Of a stretch of 49,886 nt of DNA, positions 35,176 to 43,489 are shown in pieces (positions within the stretch are counted from its first letter, which is position 1; each line of letters opens with the position of its first letter). Under the pieces are notes generated by a model that saw only the letters and a list, made by a program, of their open reading frames with translations, was not told the origin of the DNA and ran no database searches. The DNA comes from an uncultured Bryobacteraceae bacterium (lineage in GTDB: Bacteria > Acidobacteriota > Terriglobia > Bryobacterales > Bryobacteraceae). The stretch lies in NCBI GenBank assembly GCA_955652915.1, contig CATPCJ010000177.1, forward strand, positions 1 through 49,886. The letters are read 5' to 3'. The position numbers were made by a program, and so were the translations under genes.

Positions 35176-36026
35176 CATTCTTTCGACGGCCTGCTGTGGC
35201 CATTCTCGTTTTGTCGGCGGCGGTGAATTCCTGGGCGGCTTCGCCCTGGCTGCCCGCGCCCGGCAAGTTGACAGTCATTGAAACCTACTCGAACGATACG
35301 TTTACGCACTACTATCCTGGTGCGTTGCGGGGGACGTTGCCGGCGCCGTACGACCAGTTCACGTTCACCACGGACATCGAGTACGGCCTTCGACGCAATC
35401 TCACTCTTGACCTGGAAACCGGGCATACCAAAACGTTCTTCCGGGGCAACACTCTAGGTGGAATCAGCGATAGCCTGATCGGCCTACGGTGGCAGGTGCA
35501 CAACGGCGAGCGGGTTGTGTTTACCGTGCGCGGCGCTGGCATTATCAAGGGAACTTACGATTTGACCCACCTCTCCAATTTCTCACCTGGAGAAAAAGCT
35601 TCGGGCGGGCTCGGGTCGGGAATCCTCGGTGTCGCACTTCCCCACAACTTCTTCGCGTTCGCCGAGAGTGGCTATCGCATTCGGAGCCATCCCGTGCCCC
35701 AGGACTTCTTCGGTAATGTGGGAGGCGGTTATCACATCAAAGGGTTCGCCTTTACGAGTGACTATCAGACTTCCAGATCCATCAACGGAACCGACATCCG
35801 CGGGACGGTGCCAAAGTTTGCGCCGCCGTATTTCGTGGCGGCCCTGTTCCCGGCAACGAAGAAGATCTTTGGAGCCGTGGACTCAGGAATAGTCTACAGC
35901 CTGAGATCCGGTCTTTCACTAGGGTTCAGTTCGAGCACGATTTTGCACGGCCGGAACGTCGGAAAGAAACAGATCTTCGCATTCTCGGTCGGCTACACAT
36001 TCCCCGGAAGAGGCCCTCACTTCTAA
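35172..36026 (+). CDS. outer-membrane beta-barrel protein
   Basis: The 284-residue protein has a signal peptide (FRRPAVAILVLSAAVNSWAAS) and alternating hydrophobic strands typical of an outer-membrane barrel, for example FTFTTDIEYGLRRNLTLDLE, GERVVFTVRGAGIIKGTYDL and GIVYSLRSGLSLGFSSS. It ends in phenylalanine after QIFAFSVGYTFPGRGPHF, the usual terminal barrel signature. The specific family is not recognised; it could be a porin-like channel or a transporter for the partner cytochrome. Coupling to the monoheme cytochrome by ATGA is its clearest clue. Confidence 0.75.
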   Translation: MTFFRRPAVAILVLSAAVNSWAASPWLPAPGKLTVIETYSNDTFTHYYPGALRGTLPAPYDQFTFTTDIEYGLRRNLTLDLETGHTKTFFRGNTLGGISDSLIGLRWQVHNGERVVFTVRGAGIIKGTYDLTHLSNFSPGEKASGGLGSGILGVALPHNFFAFAESGYRIRSHPVPQDFFGNVGGGYHIKGFAFTSDYQTSRSINGTDIRGTVPKFAPPYFVAALFPATKKIFGAVDSGIVYSLRSGLSLGFSSSTILHGRNVGKKQIFAFSVGYTFPGRGPHF

Positions 36027-36047
36027 ACAACTCGCGCAGAGCCGAGT

Positions 36048-36185
36048 GGGGCAGGTTGGTAACTGTTGGTAGACTGCGGCCGATTGGCAATCGGCCCGTA
36101 AGTAATTCCGGGTCCAGCACGAGACGGATTACGAATCCGCCGCAGGATGCCATCCTGCCCCACATAAGAATGTCCAAACTCTGGG
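36048..36185 (-). repeat. dispersed hairpin-cluster repeat family A, copy 3
   Basis: This is the most complete copy. It opens GTGGGGCAGG and ends CCTGCCCCAC before CATAAGAATGTCCAAACTCTGG, so the ends form a 10-base perfect inverted repeat. Internal palindromes are GGCCGATTGGCAATCGGCC, CGGATTACGAATCCG and GCAGGATGCCATCCTGC, and CCCGTAAGTAATTCC is conserved with the other copies. It is followed immediately by repeat family B. Confidence 0.85.
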
Positions 36186-36188
36186 GTC

Positions 36189-36297
36189 GGCCCCCGGCCG
36201 ACTGTTCTGCGTGGGCAACGGTTGGATTCTTCGAATGAACAGCGGGTCCAGGGGGATCCGCGCGGACCGTAGAGGGCCGCCCTACACGGTTCGCCCA
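36189..36297 (-). repeat. dispersed repeat family B, copy 2
   Basis: Read on the minus strand this copy gives TGTAGGGCGGCC, then GGTCCGCGCGGATCCCCCTGGACCCGCT and TTCATTCGAAGAATCCAA. It matches 47963-48040 closely and 3371-3463 more loosely. It directly abuts repeat family A copy 3. Together the two fill the gap between the beta-barrel gene and the membrane protein gene. Confidence 0.7.
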
Positions 36298-36316
36298 CAT
36301 TCCCGCTCTGGGAAAA

Positions 36317-37579
36317 CTAAGTGGCTTTGTCCTTTGCGCTTCTCCGCCTGGTGAACGCGTAGGCCACTCCCAACAACACCGGTGCGATTTCCAGTGGCCG
36401 TACCCAAGCCGGATGGTCGAACGCCCCCATGCCGGAAAGGCCAAGATTCAATCCCGTTGCGTAGCTGATCAGCACGCTGATGCTTGCGGCGATCCCCCAT
36501 GCCGAAGGCCGCAGCGCGACGAAAGGTACCAGCAGAATCAGATACCAGGCATTGACAACGGGCGACAAAAAGAGGAAAACGCCCAGCAATATATCGGCGT
36601 GGAGCAATTCCGGACGCCGCAACCAAGCCCATAGGTAAAACGAAACAAAGACACCGGCGCATATAAATTTTGCGGAGTATCCCCCCAACACCGCAGCTAG
36701 CAGCCCGTATCCGAAACTGTTGAACTCCCATTCCGAGACAAAGGCTCCCAGGCCACCGCGGTCGGCGACACCTCGGAAAACAAACGGCGCGTAGAATGCG
36801 CCTGTCGCAATCGCCGCGACGGTCCAAGCGGTTTTGGTGCGCCCTTTCAGTAGCAGCGGCGCCAGCACGCCTGCGCTCAAGCGCGCGCAAATGCCGGTTG
36901 CCAGCGCCACGCCACCAATCCGGTCGCGCCCGCGCTGAAACGCGAGCGCCGCGCCCACCAGACAAACCGCGGCTAAAATATCCGGATGGGCCGTGAAGGA
37001 CACTTCCTTAATCAGCAGCGGGCTCCAGGCATATAAAAGCAGATTGCGGGAGAGCGGCATCATCCGGGACAGCAGCCACAACGTCCCGAGATCGGCGGCG
37101 ATATAGAGCAGCTTCAGAGGCCAGAGCACGCCCGGCGCAATATAATAAGCGAGCAGAAAACTGAGTTCCGCCACCGGTCCATAGATGGTCGGAATGTCCG
37201 GATAATTAATCCGGCCCAGGATGTCCTGGAACGAGCCGGGCAGCGTCTCGTCGCCAAAGGAAGCCGAAGGAGGCTTGCCATATGGATCGCCTGTGACCGC
37301 GAAAGTCCGGCCATCCCAAAGGTAGCGGTAGAAATCGTTTTCGTAGATAGGCGCCCCCACGAAACCAATCGAACGAAAAAGGATCGCGCCAAGAACGATA
37401 AGCCGGAATTCCGGCCGCCCTAACGTTTCCGGAAGCCGCCGGTACAACCAGATGTAGGCCAATGCGGCGAGTCCGAACCCCGCAAAGAAGATCCAAAGCG
37501 GTAGCGGCTGCCCGGCGCGCGAGAAAAAACAAAGGGCCGCGTATGCCGCCAGGGATGCCGCTCCCGCCGCGGTGATCAT
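36317..37579 (-). CDS. multi-pass membrane protein, GT-C mannosyltransferase-like
   Basis: The protein of about 420 residues has roughly ten to twelve hydrophobic helices and a luminal/periplasmic loop near residue 80 that contains GAPIYENDFYRYLWDGRTFAVTG. Such an acidic END...YRYLWDG loop resembles catalytic loops of GT-C or GT87 polyprenol-phosphate-dependent mannosyltransferases. Further conserved-looking sequence is YPDIPTIYGPVAELSFLLAYY. It probably uses a lipid-linked sugar donor to glycosylate a cell-envelope product, which is inference. The start may be the ATG at 37579 or a TTG at 37603. It faces away from the TonB-domain gene. Confidence 0.7.
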   Translation of the reverse strand: MITAAGAASLAAYAALCFFSRAGQPLPLWIFFAGFGLAALAYIWLYRRLPETLGRPEFRLIVLGAILFRSIGFVGAPIYENDFYRYLWDGRTFAVTGDPYGKPPSASFGDETLPGSFQDILGRINYPDIPTIYGPVAELSFLLAYYIAPGVLWPLKLLYIAADLGTLWLLSRMMPLSRNLLLYAWSPLLIKEVSFTAHPDILAAVCLVGAALAFQRGRDRIGGVALATGICARLSAGVLAPLLLKGRTKTAWTVAAIATGAFYAPFVFRGVADRGGLGAFVSEWEFNSFGYGLLAAVLGGYSAKFICAGVFVSFYLWAWLRRPELLHADILLGVFLFLSPVVNAWYLILLVPFVALRPSAWGIAASISVLISYATGLNLGLSGMGAFDHPAWVRPLEIAPVLLGVAYAFTRRRSAKDKAT

Positions 37580-37761
37580 CCAGCGGCCGCTCAACACCGG
37601 CAAGACCTATTCATGTGGGCCAAGGGACATTCTGCACACTGGGGTAAGGAAATGTAAAGCTGCGGACATTTTCTAAGGCTTCGCACAGGCCGTTTCTACT
37701 GTCCTGGTTCTAAAGCAATCTTACAAATTTGCCGAGTTAATACTTAATTCGTCGTTTTACA

Positions 37762-39102
37762 ATGAGAGTTCCGGGCACGGTCCTTTGCTATATATTCGCG
37801 ATCACCGCTCCATCCGTCGCCTTCGCGGCCTCGGATGTCGAGGGTTGCAAGGATCTGAAGCTGTTCCGGCGAGTGGCCAACTGCGTCATTGTGGAATGCG
37901 CCTCCAAGCTGCGGGACATCGTAACGGTTCAAGTCGACGCGGACCACACCCGGGCGCTGGAAGGATTCGTCGACTCCGTTACGTACTCTTGCCCCGTCTC
38001 AGTGAATCCGCGGCAGGTGGCTCGCGATCTAAGCGCCAAGCTTCACGAAGCTGCTTATCAGCTCGTGTATCAGGACACACAAGATCCAATGAACATGGGG
38101 CTGACAGCGCGCAAGGGCGGCCAGTGGTTTCAGTTGAACTCGGAAACGGTGGATGCCGCAACCACGTACTCGCTGTCCGCCGTGGAAACTGGCCTGAAGA
38201 AGAGCCCGAAAGCCGAGACTTGCACCGGACCGCAAGCGCCTTTTCTCGAAAAGAGTTGCGTTGTTGTCGAGTGTAATTCTGCGTCCTCCGATATGGTTGC
38301 GATGCGGACCGGCCCACAAAGCGAAACGTCGCTCCGGGGGCCGCTGTTGACAACTACGCTGAGCTGCGCGGAATCCACGCCAACCCAGATCTTCGACACC
38401 GCGCAGAAGTCGCTTGGAGATGCGAACTTCGAAATTCTGTTCTCCGATCGCACCAAGGCGGACGATTCCTTTCTAACGGGCCGATCTGGCAAGCGATGGG
38501 TGCAACTGAGCAATTGGCAGGAAGGCGAATCGATGGCATATGTGCTCACGGTAGTCCCGTCCGCGGAAACTGTGGTTGAGCCGAAACCCCGCTCCACCGA
38601 AGCGGACGGAGGCAAACCGGCCGTGCCAGGCCCTATCGCGGCTCCCGTCGGACCGCCGGTGCAGCCTGCGGAAGCGCCCAAACAGCCCGTAGTTGCACCG
38701 CCGCCCGTCCGCGCGGAAACGGCCAAGGCTCCTGCTATTCCGCCGGCGCCGAACGTCGCATTACCCGTGGCCACTTCAAAACCTACCGGGCAAATTATTC
38801 CACCAAAAGCGGTGGTCGAGGTTGCCATGGAAGTTTCAGAAAAGCTAAAGCAGAGTATCGTCGGTGACGTATTCATCACCCTGGACTTGGACGTGGACGA
38901 AAAAGGCAAGGTGACCAAGGCGGTGTTGGCCGGCAAGATAACAAAAAACGTACAGAAGCTGGAGAGCGCCGCTCTGGACGCGGTTCGCCGTTGGCAGTTT
39001 GAGCCGGCCCGTCAGGGAGATCGGCCCATTCCCAGTCAGACAACTGTTAAATTGCACTTCGAAGGCGAGGTCTTACGCCCCAACATACCTTCTATCCGAT
39101 AG
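37762..39102 (+). CDS. secreted protein with duplicated N-terminal domain and C-terminal TonB domain
   Basis: The 446-residue protein has a signal peptide (VPGTVLCYIFAITAPSVAFAAS) and then two copies of a cysteine-containing domain. The first runs about 24-150 (DVEGCKDLKLF, ANCVIVECASKL, QWFQLNSE) and the second about 151-270 (KSCVVVECNSAS, LLTTTLSCAES, KRWVQLSNWQ). A proline-rich linker follows, and the final 85 residues form a TonB-like domain (VGDVFITLDLDVDEKGKVTK, ALDAVRRWQFEPARQGDR). It lacks a cytoplasmic anchor, so it is probably periplasmic or outer-membrane-associated rather than a TonB energiser. The nucleoside hydrolase gene starts 5 bases after its stop. Confidence 0.8.
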   Translation: MRVPGTVLCYIFAITAPSVAFAASDVEGCKDLKLFRRVANCVIVECASKLRDIVTVQVDADHTRALEGFVDSVTYSCPVSVNPRQVARDLSAKLHEAAYQLVYQDTQDPMNMGLTARKGGQWFQLNSETVDAATTYSLSAVETGLKKSPKAETCTGPQAPFLEKSCVVVECNSASSDMVAMRTGPQSETSLRGPLLTTTLSCAESTPTQIFDTAQKSLGDANFEILFSDRTKADDSFLTGRSGKRWVQLSNWQEGESMAYVLTVVPSAETVVEPKPRSTEADGGKPAVPGPIAAPVGPPVQPAEAPKQPVVAPPPVRAETAKAPAIPPAPNVALPVATSKPTGQIIPPKAVVEVAMEVSEKLKQSIVGDVFITLDLDVDEKGKVTKAVLAGKITKNVQKLESAALDAVRRWQFEPARQGDRPIPSQTTVKLHFEGEVLRPNIPSIR

Positions 39103-39107
39103 CGCCA

Positions 39108-40067
39108 GTGCTGAAATTCTTGTCTGTCTTGCTTTCCCTGCCCCTCGGCCTCTTTGGCGCCGCGGTGTGGATCGATACCGATCCCTCCGTGCGGCGCGGA
39201 GCACACGAAGTCGATGACGGGTTTGCTCTGCTGCAGGCGTTCCATTCGCCGGAGTTGCAGATTCGCGGAATCGGTGTCGTCTTCGGCAATTCGTCCTTGG
39301 CGACGGCGCTACCGATTGCCCGGGAGATCGCCAGGCGATTCGGACCATCGGACACACCGGTATATCCCGGCGCGGCATGCGCCGAAGAGCTGGGCGTGGA
39401 GACCGGCGCCTCGCGTGCTCTTGCCGCCGCGCTCGCCTCCGAGAGGCTGACAATCCTGGTGCTGGGACCCGCCACCAATATCGCAACCGTATTGCGGAAC
39501 CATCCAGAACTTGCTCGGCGCATCGATCGCATCATCGCCGTGGCGGGCCGGCGGCCGGGCCAGCATTTCCTGACCGGCAGGTCCATCCTTCCGTTCCGCG
39601 ATTTGAATTTCGAATTGGACCCCGAGGCGTTTCAGGTCGTCATGAATTCCGGCGTACCGCTGGTGCTCGCTCCCTGGGAAGTTTCTTCGAAAGTCTGGCT
39701 GAATCAGGCGGACCTGAACCAGTTGGTGCTGCTGAACCCCGGGCTGGATTGGCTGGCGAAGGCTGCATCGGACTGGTTGACGTTCTGGAAAATGACATTC
39801 GCGGTGGACGGCTTCAATCCGTTCGACACTTTGGCGGTTGGGTATGCCGTCGCTCCCGATCTTTTTCACTGCGAGTCGCTTCCCTCGAAAATCGAAACTT
39901 TGCCTGATGATGTAGTGCCGTTCCGAAAGAAGCCTTATCTCCTGGCAGCCAAACAAATCGAAACTGGCCACAGCGTCCAGTATTGTTTCGATATTGACGC
40001 GAGGTTCAAGGACGATCTGATGGCGCGGCTGGCGGGCGTTCCGAAAGTATCACTGGCCAAACACTGA
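39108..40067 (+). CDS. inosine-uridine-type nucleoside hydrolase, exported
   Basis: The 319-residue protein starts with a signal-like segment (KFLSVLLSLPLGLFGAAVW) and the calcium-binding region of nucleoside hydrolases. The family's DTDPGxDD is split here into DTDPSVRRGAHEVDDGFAL, an eight-residue insertion. Later hallmarks are ILVLGPATNIATVLRNHPEL, RILPFRDLNFELDPEAFQVV and the C-terminal FNPFDTLAVGYAV region. It should cleave ribonucleosides to base and ribose, probably in the periplasm given the signal. A GTG start at 39108 lies 5 bases after the preceding TonB-domain gene, so the two are co-transcribed. Confidence 0.85.
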   Translation: MLKFLSVLLSLPLGLFGAAVWIDTDPSVRRGAHEVDDGFALLQAFHSPELQIRGIGVVFGNSSLATALPIAREIARRFGPSDTPVYPGAACAEELGVETGASRALAAALASERLTILVLGPATNIATVLRNHPELARRIDRIIAVAGRRPGQHFLTGRSILPFRDLNFELDPEAFQVVMNSGVPLVLAPWEVSSKVWLNQADLNQLVLLNPGLDWLAKAASDWLTFWKMTFAVDGFNPFDTLAVGYAVAPDLFHCESLPSKIETLPDDVVPFRKKPYLLAAKQIETGHSVQYCFDIDARFKDDLMARLAGVPKVSLAKH

Positions 40068-40078
40068 AGTAACTCCAA

Positions 40079-40172
40079 CAGAATCGCGACCGCCGGCAAG
40101 AGGCGTCCTCCCCGGCCGGCCTTGTCCGCTGACAAGCTGAGGCGTTACGAGTGCCCCTCGCCAAGGGAGCGT
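40079..40172 (+). repeat. dispersed repeat family C, copy 2
   Basis: This copy matches 1-96: AGAATCGCGACCG...GCAAGAGGCGT, then CTTGTCCGCTGACAAG with a perfect short palindrome, GTTACGAGTGCCCCTCGCC and AAGGGAGCG. It sits directly after the nucleoside hydrolase gene, and the small downstream ORF starts inside or just after it. Confidence 0.7.
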
Positions 40173-40173
40173 T

Positions 40174-40449
40174 TTGCCGGACGGTTCGGAAGCTTTGGCG
40201 CGGCGAAAATTGCACCAGGCTCATGCGCGACAGCGCTTTTGTCTCGCAGTCCCCACGCTAGCTGTTTTGATTCAAGATGGACCAAAAATCGCCATAACGG
40301 TTCCGGCTGACAGCATCATCGAAGTTGTTGATGGCCCGCTGGACGGCGACCGCCTCTTGGATGTTGAGTGGGACGGTAAAACTGTAATGATGTTCACCAC
40401 AGACACTCGCGAGCGTGGGGAACGGCTGACGGGACGAAAACAAACTTAG
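40174..40449 (+). CDS. small hypothetical protein
   Basis: This ORF of 91 codons encodes IQDGPKIAITVPADSIIEVV then DGPLDGDRLLDVEWDGKTVMMF, a short beta-rich sequence of a type often found as small conserved proteins in acidobacterial genomes. The first 25 residues are uncharacteristic and may not be translated; the true start is uncertain. It follows repeat family C. No function is recognised. Confidence 0.45.
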   Translation: MPDGSEALARRKLHQAHARQRFCLAVPTLAVLIQDGPKIAITVPADSIIEVVDGPLDGDRLLDVEWDGKTVMMFTTDTRERGERLTGRKQT

Positions 40450-40654
40450 CGAGCAACTCCGCGAGATCCCTGGCGTGGTTTGTGATCTTCGCTTGTATGG
40501 TGAGGCCGGATCGTAAGAAAAGCAATCCTTCGCTGTTTTTAAGTTCTGCCTCGTCGGAGGAATCCGCGGGTGACTGAATCTCGGCGAGCGGGTCGAACGT
40601 TGAGGCCCCTTCGGCCGGGCCGTTATACCTGTCCGAAGCGGTTATCATTTTCTT

Positions 40655-41809
40655 ATGCCAAGAGTTCTTATGCCAAAAGCCACCGCCACCGGCCTCATCC
40701 TAATCGCGGCCGTGGCCTTCGGCCAGCAGACCAAGCCGGCTTTCGTTCGGGAATTCAACTGGCCTTCGCCTCCGGGCTCCGCGTTTCCGGAAGGTGAGTG
40801 GGAGAAGGTGAAATCTCCGGAAGCCGAGGGCTATTCGACCCCGAAACTGGGCGCCCTCCGCGTGTGGCTGAAGACCCAGAACACCACGGAGATGCTGGTC
40901 GTGGCGAAGGGTCGCGTGATTTTCGAATATGGCGACACAGCACAGGTGACAAAGATCGCGTCCGTTCGCAAGAGCGTTCTCGGCATGCTGCTCGGCAACT
41001 ACGTCGCCAGCAGAACGGTTAACCTCCAGAAAACGGTAAAGGAACTAGGGCTGGACGATCTGGATGAGTTTCTGCCGATCGAACAGAGGGCCACGCTGCA
41101 GAACCTGATCATGTCCAGGTCCGGAATCTATCTGGAGGCCGATCCCAACGCTCCGCGGAAAGGATCGCAGGCTCCGGATACGCTGTTCTACTACAACAAC
41201 TGGGACTTCAATGCTGCCGGAACGGCATTCGAGAAACTGACGGGCCGGAACATCTTCGACGCGCTGGAAACCGACCTCGCGCGTCCGATTGGTATGCAGG
41301 ACTACGATCGCGCCAAGCAAAAGAAAATTCAAACCGTCCCCGGGAAACTCATCTCCAAGCACCCCGAATATGCCATGTATCTTTCGACGCGCGACATGGC
41401 GAGGCTCGGCCTACTGATGCTGCGCCAGGGCAAATGGAAGAATGCCGATGTCCTGCCGAAGAACTGGGTCCAGTATCTCACCACGGTCCACACGCCGGCG
41501 GCAGAAGTGTGGCCGGCCGCTCTACGGCGGTCGCTAAGTGCGGGCCCTTCCCGGTGGGGATATGGCGCGCTCTGGTGGGTCTGGGATGCACCGCTGGGGA
41601 CGACTTCCGCGAACTGGACGGATTTCACGGGTTCGTACACGGCGATGGGGACTGACGGACAGTACATCACTGTGATTCCGCTGTATGACCTCGTCGTGGC
41701 CCACAAGAACGCTAACATCGACCAGACGCCTGACCGGGACGTATCCGCTGACCAATACCAGACAATTTTGCTGATGCTTCTGGATGCGCACTGCGGCCCA
41801 TGCAACTGA
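40655..41809 (+). CDS. serine hydrolase, beta-lactamase class C-like
   Basis: The protein of about 384 residues has a signal peptide (MPKATATGLILIAAVAFGQQ) and a penicillin-binding-protein / class C beta-lactamase-type domain. The catalytic S103-V-R-K106 is in IASVRKSVLGM, and the second motif Y180-N-N182 is in LFYYNNWDFN. The third KTG-type motif is not obvious; NWTDFTGSYTAMG may occupy that place. It is probably an exported esterase or peptidase rather than a resistance enzyme. The start may be 40655 or the second ATG at 40670, which gives a cleaner signal peptide. No partner gene is adjacent. Confidence 0.85.
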   Translation: MPRVLMPKATATGLILIAAVAFGQQTKPAFVREFNWPSPPGSAFPEGEWEKVKSPEAEGYSTPKLGALRVWLKTQNTTEMLVVAKGRVIFEYGDTAQVTKIASVRKSVLGMLLGNYVASRTVNLQKTVKELGLDDLDEFLPIEQRATLQNLIMSRSGIYLEADPNAPRKGSQAPDTLFYYNNWDFNAAGTAFEKLTGRNIFDALETDLARPIGMQDYDRAKQKKIQTVPGKLISKHPEYAMYLSTRDMARLGLLMLRQGKWKNADVLPKNWVQYLTTVHTPAAEVWPAALRRSLSAGPSRWGYGALWWVWDAPLGTTSANWTDFTGSYTAMGTDGQYITVIPLYDLVVAHKNANIDQTPDRDVSADQYQTILLMLLDAHCGPCN

Positions 41810-42030
41810 CACCCGCTCCGCTGGCGCTTCGCTTGGGCCGAAGGGTCTCACAAGTGGAAGTGCCGCTACCCGCCGTGATCTGAAAGCAGGATCACCCTCT
41901 TTCCTCGTGCCCGCCCGGCGCTCCCTGGAACCTGCCAAAACCGATCAGGGCCTTCTCGGGCTTGCAGTTTTCGCGGATCGCATTCACCTTCTTTGAATTC
42001 GCGCTAACCTCGTTGGATACGAGACCGCGC

Positions 42031-42249
42031 ATGAAAAGTACCTGGAGAGCGCTGACCGAGGTAGGTTTCATAATTTTCCTGTTTTACTCCAATCTCCTGA
42101 TGAGCGAATTCACGCGCTCTGGACCTGGACGGGCAAAGGGTCTGGCTTGGGCCCTCGGCGACATCTTCACCGCGACCAATTTCCTCATCGCTGCGATCGC
42201 GGCCCTTATCGGTTACGCCCTTGTCGAAGTCCTTCGGAGGAAACTATGA
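42031..42249 (+). CDS. small membrane protein
   Basis: The 72-residue protein has two hydrophobic segments, VGFIIFLFYSNLLMSEF and TATNFLIAAIAALIGYALVEVL, separated by a polar loop GPGRAKGLAWALGDIF. The ATG at 42031 is preferred over 41962, which would add sequence of low likelihood. The domain resembles small conserved proteobacterial/acidobacterial hypotheticals, but no family is certain. It lies between the serine hydrolase gene and the antitoxin-like ORF in the same reading frame. Confidence 0.65.
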   Translation: MKSTWRALTEVGFIIFLFYSNLLMSEFTRSGPGRAKGLAWALGDIFTATNFLIAAIAALIGYALVEVLRRKL

Positions 42250-42417
42250 AATCGGCGTCAACCAACATTTAGCGCACTACCCGACTCCGGGAAGGTCCTG
42301 TCCAAACTCTACAATTGGAGGTATGGGAAGATCACCAGAGAAACTGCGGCGAGCACGTCCCTCCTCTGTCATTTCCAAGAATCCGTACGTGAATCGAATG
42401 CGTCCGCCGTCGAGTTC

Positions 42418-42624
42418 GTGATTGATAGAGCGATAGAAGTGATCGGTGATCGAGACGGAGTTATGCGTTGGCTGGGCACTCCCGTTGGCGTTCTTGACTA
42501 TGCCCCCCCTATTTCTCTCCTTGGCGCCAGCGAAGGAGCGACGCGTGTGGAAGATGTGCTCGGGCGGATGGAGCCGGGGCGAAGCGTCACGGAGGGCGTT
42601 GGAACCACAAAGAGAATGCCTTAA
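42418..42624 (+). CDS. orphan ParS/MbcA/Xre-type antitoxin domain
   Basis: The 68-residue stretch reads VIDRAIEVIGDRDGVMRWLG, then PVGVLDYAPPISLLGASEGA and TRVEDVLGRMEPG. This fits the toxin-binding domain (DUF2384 type) at the C-terminus of RES-Xre and MbcA antitoxins. The frame is open back to the stop at 42249, but no canonical start is present before the GTG at 42418, so the DNA-binding half is missing or decayed. A recognisable RES toxin is absent downstream; only CAWRLSRIG near 42647 hints at a decayed start. It is therefore an orphan or a remnant. Confidence 0.5.
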   Translation: MIDRAIEVIGDRDGVMRWLGTPVGVLDYAPPISLLGASEGATRVEDVLGRMEPGRSVTEGVGTTKRMP

Positions 42625-43036
42625 TCCATGCCAGCCAGAATGTCTCTCTGTGCGCTTGGCGCCTGTCCCGAATCGGCGTTGATCGGCGGCTATAAAGAGT
42701 TGCGAGAGGTTGGTTCAGGGCAGCACATAAATATTGGCCGCCGATGAACACCGATCAATGCGGATCTTTGGTTCACTGACGATTCGAGTCCTTCGGATGC
42801 TATACGAGATATCGGAACGACCGGAATCCCAATCATCCGGACTTCGCCCGGATCCGATTTGGTCCTCCTGAGCCGTTTCACTTCGATGCAGGGCTGAAAT
42901 AGACGTTCGAGCCATTTCATCTGCCTCCGACGTTTGAATTACCGGCCAAAAAAATTCTGGGCCTGTCGATCCTACTGCCTCCCGTTCGACGTATAAGTAG
43001 AGCCAGGCCGGCTCCGAAAACGAAGGAGAAATACAA
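42625..43036. other. 412-base gap with no confident gene
   Basis: The region lies between the antitoxin-like ORF and the YciI gene. A possible decayed toxin start (CAWRLSRIG) is near 42647. A GGCCGCCGATGAACACCGATCAATGCGGAT stretch resembles genomic clutter rather than a gene. No other feature can be supported. GAAGGAG lies at its end, ahead of the YciI gene. Confidence 0.4.
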
Positions 43037-43468
43037 ATGCGATTCATGATGATAGTCAAAGCCAACAAGGATTCCGAGGCGGGCGTGATGCCGAGCATGG
43101 ACTTGGTCGAGGCTATGGGGAAGTTCAACGAGGAAATGGCGAAGGCCGGCGTGTTGCTCGCCGCCGAGGGACTCCAGGCGAGCTCGACGGGCGCGCGGGT
43201 CAAGTTTTCTCCCGAAAGAAAGCCCACGGTCATCGACGGACCTTTCGCCGGGACGAAGGAACTGATCGCTGGATTCTGGATGATTCAGGTGAAGTCGAAA
43301 GAAGAGGCGATCGCCTGGGCTTCGCGGTGTCCTGCTCCCCATGGTCCGGGTCAGGAGAGCGAGATCGAGATTCGCAAGGTGTTCGAAGCGTCCGGCTTCG
43401 GTCCCGATGTGGCGGCGAACGAGCAAGCGTTGCGCGATGAGATCGAAAGGAGACCCGCGAAGCCGTAA
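43037..43468 (+). CDS. YciI family protein (DGPF domain)
   Basis: The 143-residue protein matches the YciI/DGPF family: MRFMMIVKANKDSEAG at the N-terminus, LLAAEGLQASSTGARV, the name-giving VIDGPFAGTKELIAGFW, and a C-terminal AIAWASRCPAPHG followed by EIEIRKVFE. These dimeric alpha-beta proteins are often encoded next to sigma factors, but none is present here. The function is not known. A strong GAAGGAG ribosome-binding site lies upstream. It begins a three-gene unit with a hydrolase and a DoxX protein. Confidence 0.93.
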   Translation: MRFMMIVKANKDSEAGVMPSMDLVEAMGKFNEEMAKAGVLLAAEGLQASSTGARVKFSPERKPTVIDGPFAGTKELIAGFWMIQVKSKEEAIAWASRCPAPHGPGQESEIEIRKVFEASGFGPDVAANEQALRDEIERRPAKP

Positions 43469-43489
43469 CCGGGGCGCGCGCTCTTGCAT

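Noticed and set aside
40394..40648. 84-codon minus-strand ORF
   Set aside because: It overlaps the small hypothetical ORF, has no recognisable domain or ribosome-binding site, and could not be supported.
42770..42810. GATTCGAGTCC resembling a tRNA T-arm
   Set aside because: No matching stem, anticodon arm or acceptor stem could be found around it.
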